A stretch of 7,607 nucleotides of DNA from HK-STAS-PATE-2 sp035906575 (lineage in GTDB: Bacteria; Patescibacteriota; Patescibacteriia; 2-12-FULL-60-25): contig JAMIEW010000021.1 of the NCBI GenBank assembly GCA_035906575.1, positions 1 to 7,607 on the forward strand. The letters run 5' to 3'. This document shows positions 1-6,723 of the stretch, piece after piece. A program made the position numbers and the translations under genes. Each line of letters begins with the position of its first letter. Positions within the stretch are counted from its first letter, which is position 1. The notes under the pieces were generated by a model, which had not been told where the DNA came from, searched no databases, and saw only the letters and a list, made by a program, of their open reading frames with translations.

Positions 1-1170
1 ACGCCTGAGCGCATCAAAACAGAAAAAGAAGAGCGATCAGAACGTCTTGAGAAGTTGAACGCAGAAGTAGAGCGTCTTTTTTCTGGTGAAGAATTTCAAG
101 GTCTTCGTGAAAAAATCACACGCAGTTTTAATGTCCCGCAATGGGGTGAATATCATAACGAAGGTATTCTAATGGATACGCACTTGAATAGAATGATAGA
201 AGTCATCGAAGGTTTTGGCCGAGGTGAGAGTGGAGAGGCGCTCCCGGAGGCAACACGCACCTCATTTGAGGGCTTGGTCTCTACCTATGGTGATACGCTA
301 AAGAAGTATGTTTTTTTGCATGATATCAGTAAGCCAGACCTGTTACGTATCCAATGGAATCCAAAAGAAGGTGAGAAGAAAGGCCGCGCCTGGGAGGGGA
401 ATCTTGAGGAGTTAGGATCAGAGTTAGGTCTGAGCCAAGAAGAGTTAAGCGATCCATCGCGCATGGCAGAGTTTTTTTCAAGTCAGGATATAAAAGGCGT
501 TTCTTATTACCATCAGGGTATTGAAAACGAGAATGGTCGCAAAACAGAAAGCGCAAAACATGGCGAACATGGTGCCGAGCATGTCGGCGATGAATATGAG
601 GGTGTCGTTGAACCAGAGATTTTAAAGGCTATTGAGTTGCACGAAGCCGCCTACCAATTCGAAAAAGTGAAGCCAGATACCTATAAGAAGCTCTTTGGTG
701 AATTAGGTGAAGAGCATAAACAGTTAGCGTTATTTGCATCGTATATTGATACGGCGGCGTCTTTTCGCGAGGATGGAGCGCCAAATCTCTCGAACTTTGG
801 ATTTCTACTTACATCAAAGAGTAATGCAGAATCACTTGAGGTCATTAGCAATGAGCTCGCATCCGTTCAGGGATTAGACAAAAAGAAGTTAGAAACGTAT
901 TTACGTGGTTTGCAAAACGAGCAAGTAATACTCTCTACGGCCGCAGCTATTGAAAAAGGCAAAAAAGAATCAAAAACGACAGAGTATTCACTGACTGAGT
1001 TAAGTAGTAACCTCAATGAAGTCGTTGCCAAGGGTGAGCTGACATCCGAAGAGGCTGCCAAGGTTCATGAGCTCGTGAGTAGCGGCTCTATCAGTGAGAT
1101 AGGCAAGCTATTTGGCAAAAAAATGAAGACTATCTCAACGGTGCTAAAAGCAAGTGAAAAGAATGATTAA
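1..1170 (+). CDS. HD-domain phosphohydrolase-like protein, 5'-partial
   Basis: The reading frame is open to the left edge, so the gene starts outside the window. A TTG at 55 could be read as a start, but the 18 codons before it are open and encode a charged helical stretch that runs smoothly into the rest. Counting residues from that TTG, an HD-type metal site can be proposed: YHNEG at 33-37 and His43, the HD pair His89-Asp90 (bases 319-324) followed by Lys93, His169 and His172 in HGEHGAEH, His196, and Asp232 in SYIDTA. This order resembles HD-superfamily hydrolases, which cleave phosphate esters of nucleotides or other phosphorylated substrates using bound metal. About 80 residues separate the HD pair from the next His, a long polar insert. 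Residues 260-371 are helical, Lys/Glu-rich and unassigned. No signal peptide or membrane segment is seen in the visible part, so it is probably cytoplasmic. The HD assignment is inferred from motif order; the substrate is unknown. The gene ends TAA just before a terminator. Confidence 0.6.
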   Translation, partial: TPERIKTEKEERSERLEKLNAEVERLFSGEEFQGLREKITRSFNVPQWGEYHNEGILMDTHLNRMIEVIEGFGRGESGEALPEATRTSFEGLVSTYGDTLKKYVFLHDISKPDLLRIQWNPKEGEKKGRAWEGNLEELGSELGLSQEELSDPSRMAEFFSSQDIKGVSYYHQGIENENGRKTESAKHGEHGAEHVGDEYEGVVEPEILKAIELHEAAYQFEKVKPDTYKKLFGELGEEHKQLALFASYIDTAASFREDGAPNLSNFGFLLTSKSNAESLEVISNELASVQGLDKKKLETYLRGLQNEQVILSTAAAIEKGKKESKTTEYSLTELSSNLNEVVAKGELTSEEAAKVHELVSSGSISEIGKLFGKKMKTISTVLKASEKND

Positions 1171-1175
1171 AATAC

Positions 1176-1203
1176 AAAAACCCTTCCACTCGGAGGGGTT
1201 TTT
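1176..1203 (+). terminator. Intrinsic terminator after the HD-like gene
   Basis: A hairpin begins 5 bases after the TAA at 1168-1170. CCCTTCC (1181-1187) pairs with GGAGGGG (1192-1198), with one T-G wobble, around the loop ACTC. Five A's (1176-1180) lie before the stem and five T's (1199-1203) follow it, giving the U-tract. It should end transcription of the upstream gene and separate it from the flippase operon. Confidence 0.85.
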
Positions 1204-1218
1204 CTATACCCTGTAGGC

Positions 1219-2676
1219 ATGTCTCAAGCGGCTTCAGTGGCAAGAAATGCCGCATTGCTCATGGTCGGAAACGCGGCCCAAAAGGTGCTGTCATTTTTGG
1301 CCTTTACCTGGATCGCGCGTCTCGTCGGCAAAGAAGTGACGGGGGCGTATTTTCATGTCGTTTCGATCACGTCGATTTTTGTTACCTTCACTGACTTAGG
1401 TCTGACGTCGGTGATTATCCGTGAGAGTGCGCGTGATGCAGTGCTTGGTAGCCGGTTCTTTCGTTTTGCCTTGCGTTTGAAAGCGTTTTTGATCCCGATC
1501 GCCTGTGCCGTCGCTTTAACCTACGGTTGGTTGAATGGTCTGCGTGACATGGAGATCTGGGCGCTCATGGTCTCATGTTTGGTGATGTCGGCAGATTCAT
1601 TATCAACCCTGTTTTACGGAGTTATTCGCGGTCATCGTGATCTGCGTTTTGAAGCTATTGGGATGTTGGTCGGGCAATCCGCCGCTGCGCTCAGCGGTGT
1701 AACAGCGGCTTACTTTGGCTTTGGTGTCTTTGGACTTGTCGTGGCGCTTTTAATTGCCAGCACCTGGAATGTCATTTGGAGTTTAAACATCTTACGTCAC
1801 TTATCTTTGCTGCCAAAAGAGGGGAGAGGCGCCACCATGCGCGACATGGTTATCATGGCGATTCCGTTTGGGTTGTCTGGCATCTTTGTGAAGATTTATT
1901 CGTATATCGACTCACAAATCATCCACCATTTTCACGGTGACGCGGCTTTGGGTGAATATGCCGTGGCCTACAAGCTCACGTATGCGTTGCAGTTCTTGCC
2001 GATGGCTTTTGTGGCAGCGTTGTATCCGAGCATGAGTCATGCAGCACGACACGAGAAAGAATCCCTTAATGCCTTGTTAATGGGTTCATTGCGTCTTATG
2101 ACGCTGTTCGGTGTGTCGATGGCGGCACTCTTAGCCTCATTGGCGCCGGTGCTTGTGCCTTTCCTGTATGGTGAAGCTTATTTCACTTCGGTGGCGATCT
2201 TGCAGGTCTTGGCTTGGGTGCTTATCCCGATTTTCTTGGACTTCCCAATTGGATCAATGCTGAATGCAACGCATCGTGCCGCGCAAAAAACATCAGCGAT
2301 GGGTATCGCAATGGTGATTAATGCCAGCATGAACTGGATTCTCATCCCTGAAATGGGTGCCATAGGTGCCGCGTGGTCTGCCTTGGCGAGCTTTATCACG
2401 CTCTATGGCCTCGGTGTGTGGTTTGTGCGCAAAGAGATCGATTGGTTGCCTTGGGCACGCCTGCACCTTCAAGGCGCGATTGTGGCTGTGGGTATTTGGC
2501 TTTTCGTCGATTGGACGAGTGGACTCTTTCATCCGCTCATCATTACCGCTGGCGCCGGTCTCTTCGCCTTAATCATGAATATCGCTGTCAGATTAGTGAC
2601 CATCGCCGACGTGAAGCGCGTTGCCGACTGGTTGTTAAAGCGTTATGAAGGGGCCAAACCTAATGAAACGATCTAG
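1219..2676 (+). CDS. Wzx/MATE-like polysaccharide flippase
   Basis: This 485-residue integral membrane protein has the length and hydrophobic pattern of the MOP-superfamily polysaccharide exporters (Wzx/RfbX, Polysacc_synt type), which move undecaprenyl-linked oligosaccharides from the inner to the outer face of the cytoplasmic membrane. Family-like sites are the N-terminal amphipathic segment SVARNAALLMVGN (6-18), WIARLVGKEVTGAYF (31-45), YIDSQIIHHFHG (229-240) followed by LGEYAVAYKL (244-253), and ILIPEMGAIGAAWSAL (374-389), which matches the conserved loop before a late helix. Around 12-14 membrane helices are expected. The start ATG fits the usual family N-terminus, but no Shine-Dalgarno sequence is correctly spaced in front of it. 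It is the first gene of the run: it lies just after a terminator, and its 3' end overlaps the next gene. The function class is clear; the transported glycan cannot be read from the sequence. Confidence 0.9.
   Translation: MSQAASVARNAALLMVGNAAQKVLSFLAFTWIARLVGKEVTGAYFHVVSITSIFVTFTDLGLTSVIIRESARDAVLGSRFFRFALRLKAFLIPIACAVALTYGWLNGLRDMEIWALMVSCLVMSADSLSTLFYGVIRGHRDLRFEAIGMLVGQSAAALSGVTAAYFGFGVFGLVVALLIASTWNVIWSLNILRHLSLLPKEGRGATMRDMVIMAIPFGLSGIFVKIYSYIDSQIIHHFHGDAALGEYAVAYKLTYALQFLPMAFVAALYPSMSHAARHEKESLNALLMGSLRLMTLFGVSMAALLASLAPVLVPFLYGEAYFTSVAILQVLAWVLIPIFLDFPIGSMLNATHRAAQKTSAMGIAMVINASMNWILIPEMGAIGAAWSALASFITLYGLGVWFVRKEIDWLPWARLHLQGAIVAVGIWLFVDWTSGLFHPLIITAGAGLFALIMNIAVRLVTIADVKRVADWLLKRYEGAKPNETI
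2648..2653 (+). promoter_or_regulatory. Ribosome binding site for the GT4 gene
   Basis: AAGGGG lies 9 bases before the ATG at 2663 and within the end of the flippase gene. It favours 2663 over the in-frame ATG at 2645, which has no such site, and over the ATG at 2678, where the spacing would be 24 bases. Confidence 0.55.
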
Positions 2677-3766
2677 TATGAAGAAAATCGCCCTCGTTAC
2701 CCTCGACTACCCTCCGCAACAAGGCGGCGTTGCCCGCTACCTCTGGAATCTCGCCAAAGCTCTCGGTGAGGCGACGGTAACCGTTTTTGTGGACCGCACC
2801 CACCCCGTCTCGGTAGATGCTCCAGCTGAGAAGGTGCGTCTCTTTGTCCCTGGTCCTTTTGGATGGTGGATGTCGATCATTCAGATCTGGCTCATGCGCA
2901 GCCGTGGCTTTGAGGGCGTGATGGTTAGTCATGTATTGCCACTGGGGACCGCAGCTCTCATCGCTCGCTGCCTCGGCGGATTGCCATACATCGTATTATT
3001 GCATGGCTTAGATGTCCGCTTGGCCAAAAAGACCCCGATGAAGCGTTGGCTCTTTCGCCAGGTATTGAAGCGAGCCAAGCTCGTGCTCGTGAACTCACAG
3101 CGTGCGGGTGAAGAGGTGCATTCGATTATCAAAGGGCAGCCCTTCAGAGTCCTTTTGCCTGCCGTCGAGCAAGAGATTAAATTACCAGAAAAAACCGCTT
3201 CACGCGCCAAGCTCGGCGTCGAGGCAGGGGAGTTACTTGTCTTATCGGTGGCTCGTCTCGTGCCACGCAAAGGGATCGATCGCTTGATCGAGTCCATGAG
3301 TTTTGTGGACCCTTCGATTAGGTTGGTGATTCTCGGTGATGGCTCAGACCGCGAACGTCTCGATCGTCACGCTCAGCATTTTGGCAAACGAGTACAATTT
3401 GTATCCAATACATCCGATCAAGAAAAGCATGAATGGTATGCCGCGGCAGATTTATTCGCGCTCCCCGTGCGTGAAGAAGAAGATGATATTGAAGGTTTTG
3501 GCATCGTGTTTTTAGAAGCCGCCTTGTTTGGTTTGGTCGCGATCGCCGGCAATAGCGGTGGCGTGCCAGAAGCCGTGCTCGACGGTGTCACGGGTTTGCT
3601 TGTTGATCCGCATCATCCGCGTCGCATCGCTGATGCGATCGAAGCATTGCGTAAAGATACGCATTTGAAAAAGCGTTTAGGTGAAGCAGCACGCGAACGT
3701 GCGCTCAAAGATTTTCGCTGGGAGGACCGTGCGCGTATTTTGCGAACCTGGATTTCGCAATTGTAA
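2663..3766 (+). CDS. GT4-family glycosyltransferase (GT-B fold)
   Basis: This 367-residue protein (from the chosen start) has the two-domain GT-B layout of GT4 retaining glycosyltransferases, which transfer a sugar from a nucleotide-sugar to a growing glycan at the cytoplasmic face of the membrane. The N-terminal acceptor domain opens with KKIALVTLDYPPQQGGVARY (7-26), carrying the Gly-rich loop, and has LLHGLDVR at 112-119. The C-terminal domain has SVARLVPRKGIDRLIES (195-211) with Arg198 and Lys203 placed as the phosphate-contacting pair, ILGDGSDRERL (223-233), the EX7E motif Glu277 to Glu285 in EGFGIVFLE, and GNSGGVPEAVLDGVTGLLVDP (296-316, written here in two parts: GNSGGVPEAV then LDGVTGLLVDP). 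Three in-frame ATGs are possible (2645, 2663, 2678); 2663 has the best ribosome site and overlaps the flippase by 14 bases, suggesting coupling. ATG 2678 would give the commonest family N-terminus, MKKIALVT. Donor and acceptor sugars are unknown. Confidence 0.9.
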   Translation: MKRSSMKKIALVTLDYPPQQGGVARYLWNLAKALGEATVTVFVDRTHPVSVDAPAEKVRLFVPGPFGWWMSIIQIWLMRSRGFEGVMVSHVLPLGTAALIARCLGGLPYIVLLHGLDVRLAKKTPMKRWLFRQVLKRAKLVLVNSQRAGEEVHSIIKGQPFRVLLPAVEQEIKLPEKTASRAKLGVEAGELLVLSVARLVPRKGIDRLIESMSFVDPSIRLVILGDGSDRERLDRHAQHFGKRVQFVSNTSDQEKHEWYAAADLFALPVREEEDDIEGFGIVFLEAALFGLVAIAGNSGGVPEAVLDGVTGLLVDPHHPRRIADAIEALRKDTHLKKRLGEAARERALKDFRWEDRARILRTWISQL

Positions 3767-3772
3767 AAACCT

Positions 3773-5968
3773 ATGACGCCAAAGATCTCAATCGTGATCC
3801 CAGTTCTCGAACATCGAGCAGAACTCCGCGCCTGTTTGGCGTCACTTGAAAAACAAACCGAAAAATCTCTTGAGGTCATCGTGGTAGACGATGGTTCTAT
3901 TGATGTCGTGCAGCAAGAAGATTTAGACGGCGTCTCTTATCCCGCCAAGCTTATTCGCTTCGACGAAAACCGTGGTGCACCCGTTGCCCGCAATACCGGC
4001 TTAGACCTAGCAAAAGGTGAGTTCATGGTCTTTTTAGATGCTGACGCCGACTTGCCGGCGGATGCTCTCGAGGTTCTGCTCTCGATCCTTGGAGCCCATC
4101 CTGAAGCCAGCTTCGCCTATCCAAATTTTCGTTTTGGCGTTAAGGCTTTTAAGAGCCGTCCATATGACACGGAGGCACTCAAAGAAAAGAACTATATTCA
4201 TACGAGTGTGCTCATTCGCAAAAGTGCGGCGATTCGTTTTGATGAATCCTTAAAGAAGTTTCAAGACTGGGATTATTTTTTGCAGCTCGCGGCACAAGGC
4301 AAAAAAGGTATTTGGATCGATCGTGAGCTCATGGTTTTTCAAGAGCGCAAAGCCGCGGGTATGAGTCGTTGGTTGCCATCATTCGCGTATGACGTGCCAT
4401 GGCATGCTATAGGTTGGACGCCTGCTTTTATCGCCTGGTATCTCAAGGCGGACAAAATCATTCGTGAAAAACATGCACTCGCACCACGTAAAAAATCTTG
4501 GTTAGGTGAAGCGCTTTTCTTCGCTACTTGGCTCGGAGTGCTTTTACTTGCGGCCGTGATCGCACGCGTCTTTCCGCAAACGAATAATGTGCTCACGGTT
4601 TTGTTGGTCGCGGTCTTCGGTTGGTTGGCATATAAATCTCCAGCGCACGGCTTTGCCCTGATGGCGGCTGAATACGTTATTGGTTCAAAAGGCGGCATAC
4701 TCAAGATTGGTGCCGATGCCGTGAACGACGGTGGGCTCGGTATCCGCCAGCTCTTCTTTTTTGCCTTCCTGGGTCTTTGGTTCGTCCGCGAGAAGTGGTC
4801 GGTCTACTGGAAGTTTCATACCGCCTGGGTCAAGGAGCGTCCAGTCTATCTGATCTTGGTTCTAACGATTGCTTATGGCGTGATCCGTGGCTTTACCCTT
4901 GGTCAGCCTTTTGTTTTGGCTGACGCCAATAGCTGGGGGGTCTTATTGCTGGCATTCCCGATGTACCAGCTGATTCGCCAAAATGAAGAAGAGATCCTAC
5001 GTCCGCTTTTGACGGCGTTAGCGGTTGGTTTGGCGGTGAATGCCGGCCTCAGCTTCTTGCTTTTCTATATCTATTCGCATGATACGGGTGCTATTCAAGT
5101 CCCGGTTTACCTCTTTATCCGCCGTTCAGGGATAGGGGAGATTACCCGTATCTTTGCCGACGGGTCGCTTTATCGTGTCTTCATCCAATCTCAAATCTAT
5201 TGGGTGCTGGCTTTTATTGTCTCTCTATTTGCACATAAGACATTGCCTAAAAAGCTTCGTTTGGGGATTTTGTCGGTTGGTACGGCGATTATTGTTATCT
5301 CGCTTAGTCGTAGCTTCTTTTTAGGTACTGGTGCTGCTGTGGGTGTCTGGGTCTTGAGCATGGTGGCAGATGGTCTTCGTTTGAAGAACGTGAAAGAGTC
5401 TTTTGCGAATGTGGGCTGGACGACGGCTACTGGCGTCGCTGGTTTGCTTTTGATTGCGATCCTCGCTTTCTTCCCAATTCCTCCAAGTAAGAACGGTGCC
5501 CTCGATGACGCACTCTTAAACCGTTTCGATACGGGCGAAGCCGCTGCCCAAAGCCGCTGGGTGCTCTTACCCGCTCTCACCACCGAGATCGCCAAGAATC
5601 CGATCTTGGGCTCAGGTTTCGGTAAAACCGTAACCTACAAGAGTGCCGATCCGCGCATTGCAGCTACCGGCAAAGAATATACGACCTATGCCTTTGAATG
5701 GGGCTGGCATGATCTCTGGTTGAAGCTGGGTGCTGGTGTTTTGGTTGTTATGGCCTGGTTGCTCTTTGTTGCAAATGAAATTCGTAATGCCAAGATCGAG
5801 CCTGATCTGAAGCGTGGGCTTATAGCCGCTATTCTAGCTTTAGTCGTCATCCATGCCTTCACCCCATACGTGAACCATCCTCTGGGGATTTTGGCGGTGA
5901 TGATGATAGAGGTCTACATATCTGCTAGGATAATGACATATGAAAAAACTCCTCGCTCTCTCGCTTAG
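3773..5968 (+). CDS. GT2 glycosyltransferase fused to O-antigen ligase-like (Wzy_C) membrane domain
   Basis: One continuous 731-residue frame carries two normally separate activities. Residues 1-about 235 form a GT-A fold GT2 glycosyltransferase: ISIVIPVLEHRAEL (5-18), VVDDGS (37-42), a DxD-type metal site in FLDADADLP (87-95), and QDWD (164-167), with Asp165 the likely catalytic base. A basic linker near 226-242 leads to about 12-14 hydrophobic segments (roughly 246 to 718). This part resembles the O-antigen ligase/polymerase family: IGSKGG (303-308), LSRSFFLGTG (511-520) with Arg513, NPILGSGFGK (609-618), and GWHDLWLKLGAGV (644-656). His646 lies where WaaL/PglL-type proteins have the conserved His of their HNxxL motif. 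Such enzymes transfer or polymerise lipid-linked glycans on the outer membrane face. The gene begins 6 bases after the GT4 stop, without a visible Shine-Dalgarno, and overlaps the lipoprotein gene by 29 bases. Ligase, polymerase and O-oligosaccharyltransferase cannot be told apart from sequence alone. Confidence 0.85.
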   Translation: MTPKISIVIPVLEHRAELRACLASLEKQTEKSLEVIVVDDGSIDVVQQEDLDGVSYPAKLIRFDENRGAPVARNTGLDLAKGEFMVFLDADADLPADALEVLLSILGAHPEASFAYPNFRFGVKAFKSRPYDTEALKEKNYIHTSVLIRKSAAIRFDESLKKFQDWDYFLQLAAQGKKGIWIDRELMVFQERKAAGMSRWLPSFAYDVPWHAIGWTPAFIAWYLKADKIIREKHALAPRKKSWLGEALFFATWLGVLLLAAVIARVFPQTNNVLTVLLVAVFGWLAYKSPAHGFALMAAEYVIGSKGGILKIGADAVNDGGLGIRQLFFFAFLGLWFVREKWSVYWKFHTAWVKERPVYLILVLTIAYGVIRGFTLGQPFVLADANSWGVLLLAFPMYQLIRQNEEEILRPLLTALAVGLAVNAGLSFLLFYIYSHDTGAIQVPVYLFIRRSGIGEITRIFADGSLYRVFIQSQIYWVLAFIVSLFAHKTLPKKLRLGILSVGTAIIVISLSRSFFLGTGAAVGVWVLSMVADGLRLKNVKESFANVGWTTATGVAGLLLIAILAFFPIPPSKNGALDDALLNRFDTGEAAAQSRWVLLPALTTEIAKNPILGSGFGKTVTYKSADPRIAATGKEYTTYAFEWGWHDLWLKLGAGVLVVMAWLLFVANEIRNAKIEPDLKRGLIAAILALVVIHAFTPYVNHPLGILAVMMIEVYISARIMTYEKTPRSLA
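5927..5930 (+). promoter_or_regulatory. Ribosome binding site for the lipoprotein gene
   Basis: AGGA lies 9 bases before the ATG at 5940, inside the last codons of the GT2-ligase gene. It supports a start that overlaps the upstream gene, and so translational coupling. Confidence 0.5.
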
Positions 5969-6695
5969 CGTAGCCCTCCTCGGTGCCGGCTGCTCGCCAA
6001 CGACTCCTGTTGATTCATCGGTTACGGGTACGACTCCGGTAACCGGCTCCCAAAACGGCAGCACGACTCTCGCATCGGATTGTTCGAATCCGTTCTTCCC
6101 AACAAAAGAAGGATTTGCGATCGACTACAAAACTGGCTTCGGAGGTTCCGTTGGTACGTATAAGATGCGCATCGCCTCAGCTCAAGATGACAAGCTGACG
6201 CTTATCTACGAGTTTCCTGAAGATTTGAAAATTGAACAGAATCTCACGTGTGAAGCTGGCTTATTGAAAGCGTTGGGTTATGTGGACTTTGGTAATAGCG
6301 CCGCCGGCAAGGTTGATCTCGTGACCAAATCTGCTGACGGTTCGTTCTTGCCACCAAGTCTCGATATTGGCACCACCTGGGATGCGAACTTTGTTGTAGA
6401 GGCAAAGCCACTAGGCGGTGTCTTGGCCGAAGCAGGCATCACTTCGATGTTGCAGACCATTAAGACGAAGAACAAAGTACTCGGCAAAGAATCCGTCACG
6501 GTTGCAGCTGGAACCTTTGAAGCCTACAAAGTAGAGCAAACCGTTGATATCACGGTGACTATCGCTGGTACGGCCACGACACCAATCAAGGCGACGAGTT
6601 ATGCCTGGTGGGCAAAAGACGTGGGCATGGTGAAATCATCGTCTGACATTGAAGGGACGGCGTCCTCGATTGAGGCGACCAAGATCTACAGATAA
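5940..6695 (+). CDS. Secreted lipoprotein with Ser/Thr-rich stalk; TapB/DUF3108-like C-terminal region
   Basis: The 251-residue product starts with a lipoprotein signal: MKK, a hydrophobic core at 4-14, then GAGC with Cys18 as the lipidated residue (Leu is at -4, so the lipobox is slightly non-standard). Residues 19-46 form a low-complexity stalk with 14 Ser/Thr out of 28 and a repeated TTPV (21-24 and 31-34). The folded part begins at about Cys48 (CSNPFFPTKEGFAIDY). Cys48 and Cys104 are the only other cysteines and could form a disulfide outside the membrane. Near the C-terminus, VTVAAGTFEAYKVEQT (186-201) followed by YAWWAKDVGMVKS (221-233) matches the pattern of DUF3108/TapB-like beta-rich proteins, in which a tpAGtFea-type strand precedes a WYa.gvGlVK-type strand. 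That assignment is from memory of the pattern. The gene overlaps the ligase gene by 29 bases and is the last of the run. Its role is unknown; envelope-anchored acceptor or assembly partner are both possible. Confidence 0.8.
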   Translation: MKKLLALSLSVALLGAGCSPTTPVDSSVTGTTPVTGSQNGSTTLASDCSNPFFPTKEGFAIDYKTGFGGSVGTYKMRIASAQDDKLTLIYEFPEDLKIEQNLTCEAGLLKALGYVDFGNSAAGKVDLVTKSADGSFLPPSLDIGTTWDANFVVEAKPLGGVLAEAGITSMLQTIKTKNKVLGKESVTVAAGTFEAYKVEQTVDITVTIAGTATTPIKATSYAWWAKDVGMVKSSSDIEGTASSIEATKIYR

Positions 6696-6697
6696 AC

Positions 6698-6723
6698 AAA
6701 AACTCCCCGCATGGGGAGTTTTT
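6698..6723. terminator. Bidirectional intrinsic terminator between convergent genes
   Basis: A perfect 11-bp inverted repeat: AAAAACTCCCC (6698-6708), loop GCAT, GGGGAGTTTTT (6713-6723). The five A's and five T's give a U-tract on either strand, so it can end the polysaccharide operon on the plus strand and the fmt-HD pair on the minus strand. It starts 2 bases after the lipoprotein stop, and the minus-strand stop codon (6722-6724) overlaps its edge. Confidence 0.9.

Noticed and set aside
55..57. TTG as the start of the first gene
   Set aside because: The frame is open to base 1 and the 18 codons before it encode a charged helical stretch continuous with what follows, so the gene is more likely cut by the window edge.
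1168..1173. TAAAAT as a -10 box for the flippase operon
   Set aside because: It has no -35 partner and would start transcription before the terminator hairpin, so it would not bypass it.
3272..3292. GATCGATCG...GATCGA-type short repeats in the GT4 gene
   Set aside because: They fall in the conserved KGIDRLIES coding stretch and are explained by the codons used.
2929..3297. Minus-strand open frame of 122 codons inside the GT4 gene
   Set aside because: It lies wholly opposite a clear glycosyltransferase gene, has no family motif, and has the Ser/Arg-rich composition of a shadow frame.
5197..5595. Minus-strand open frame of 132 codons inside the ligase domain
   Set aside because: It is antisense to a conserved membrane domain, with no motif or ribosome site.
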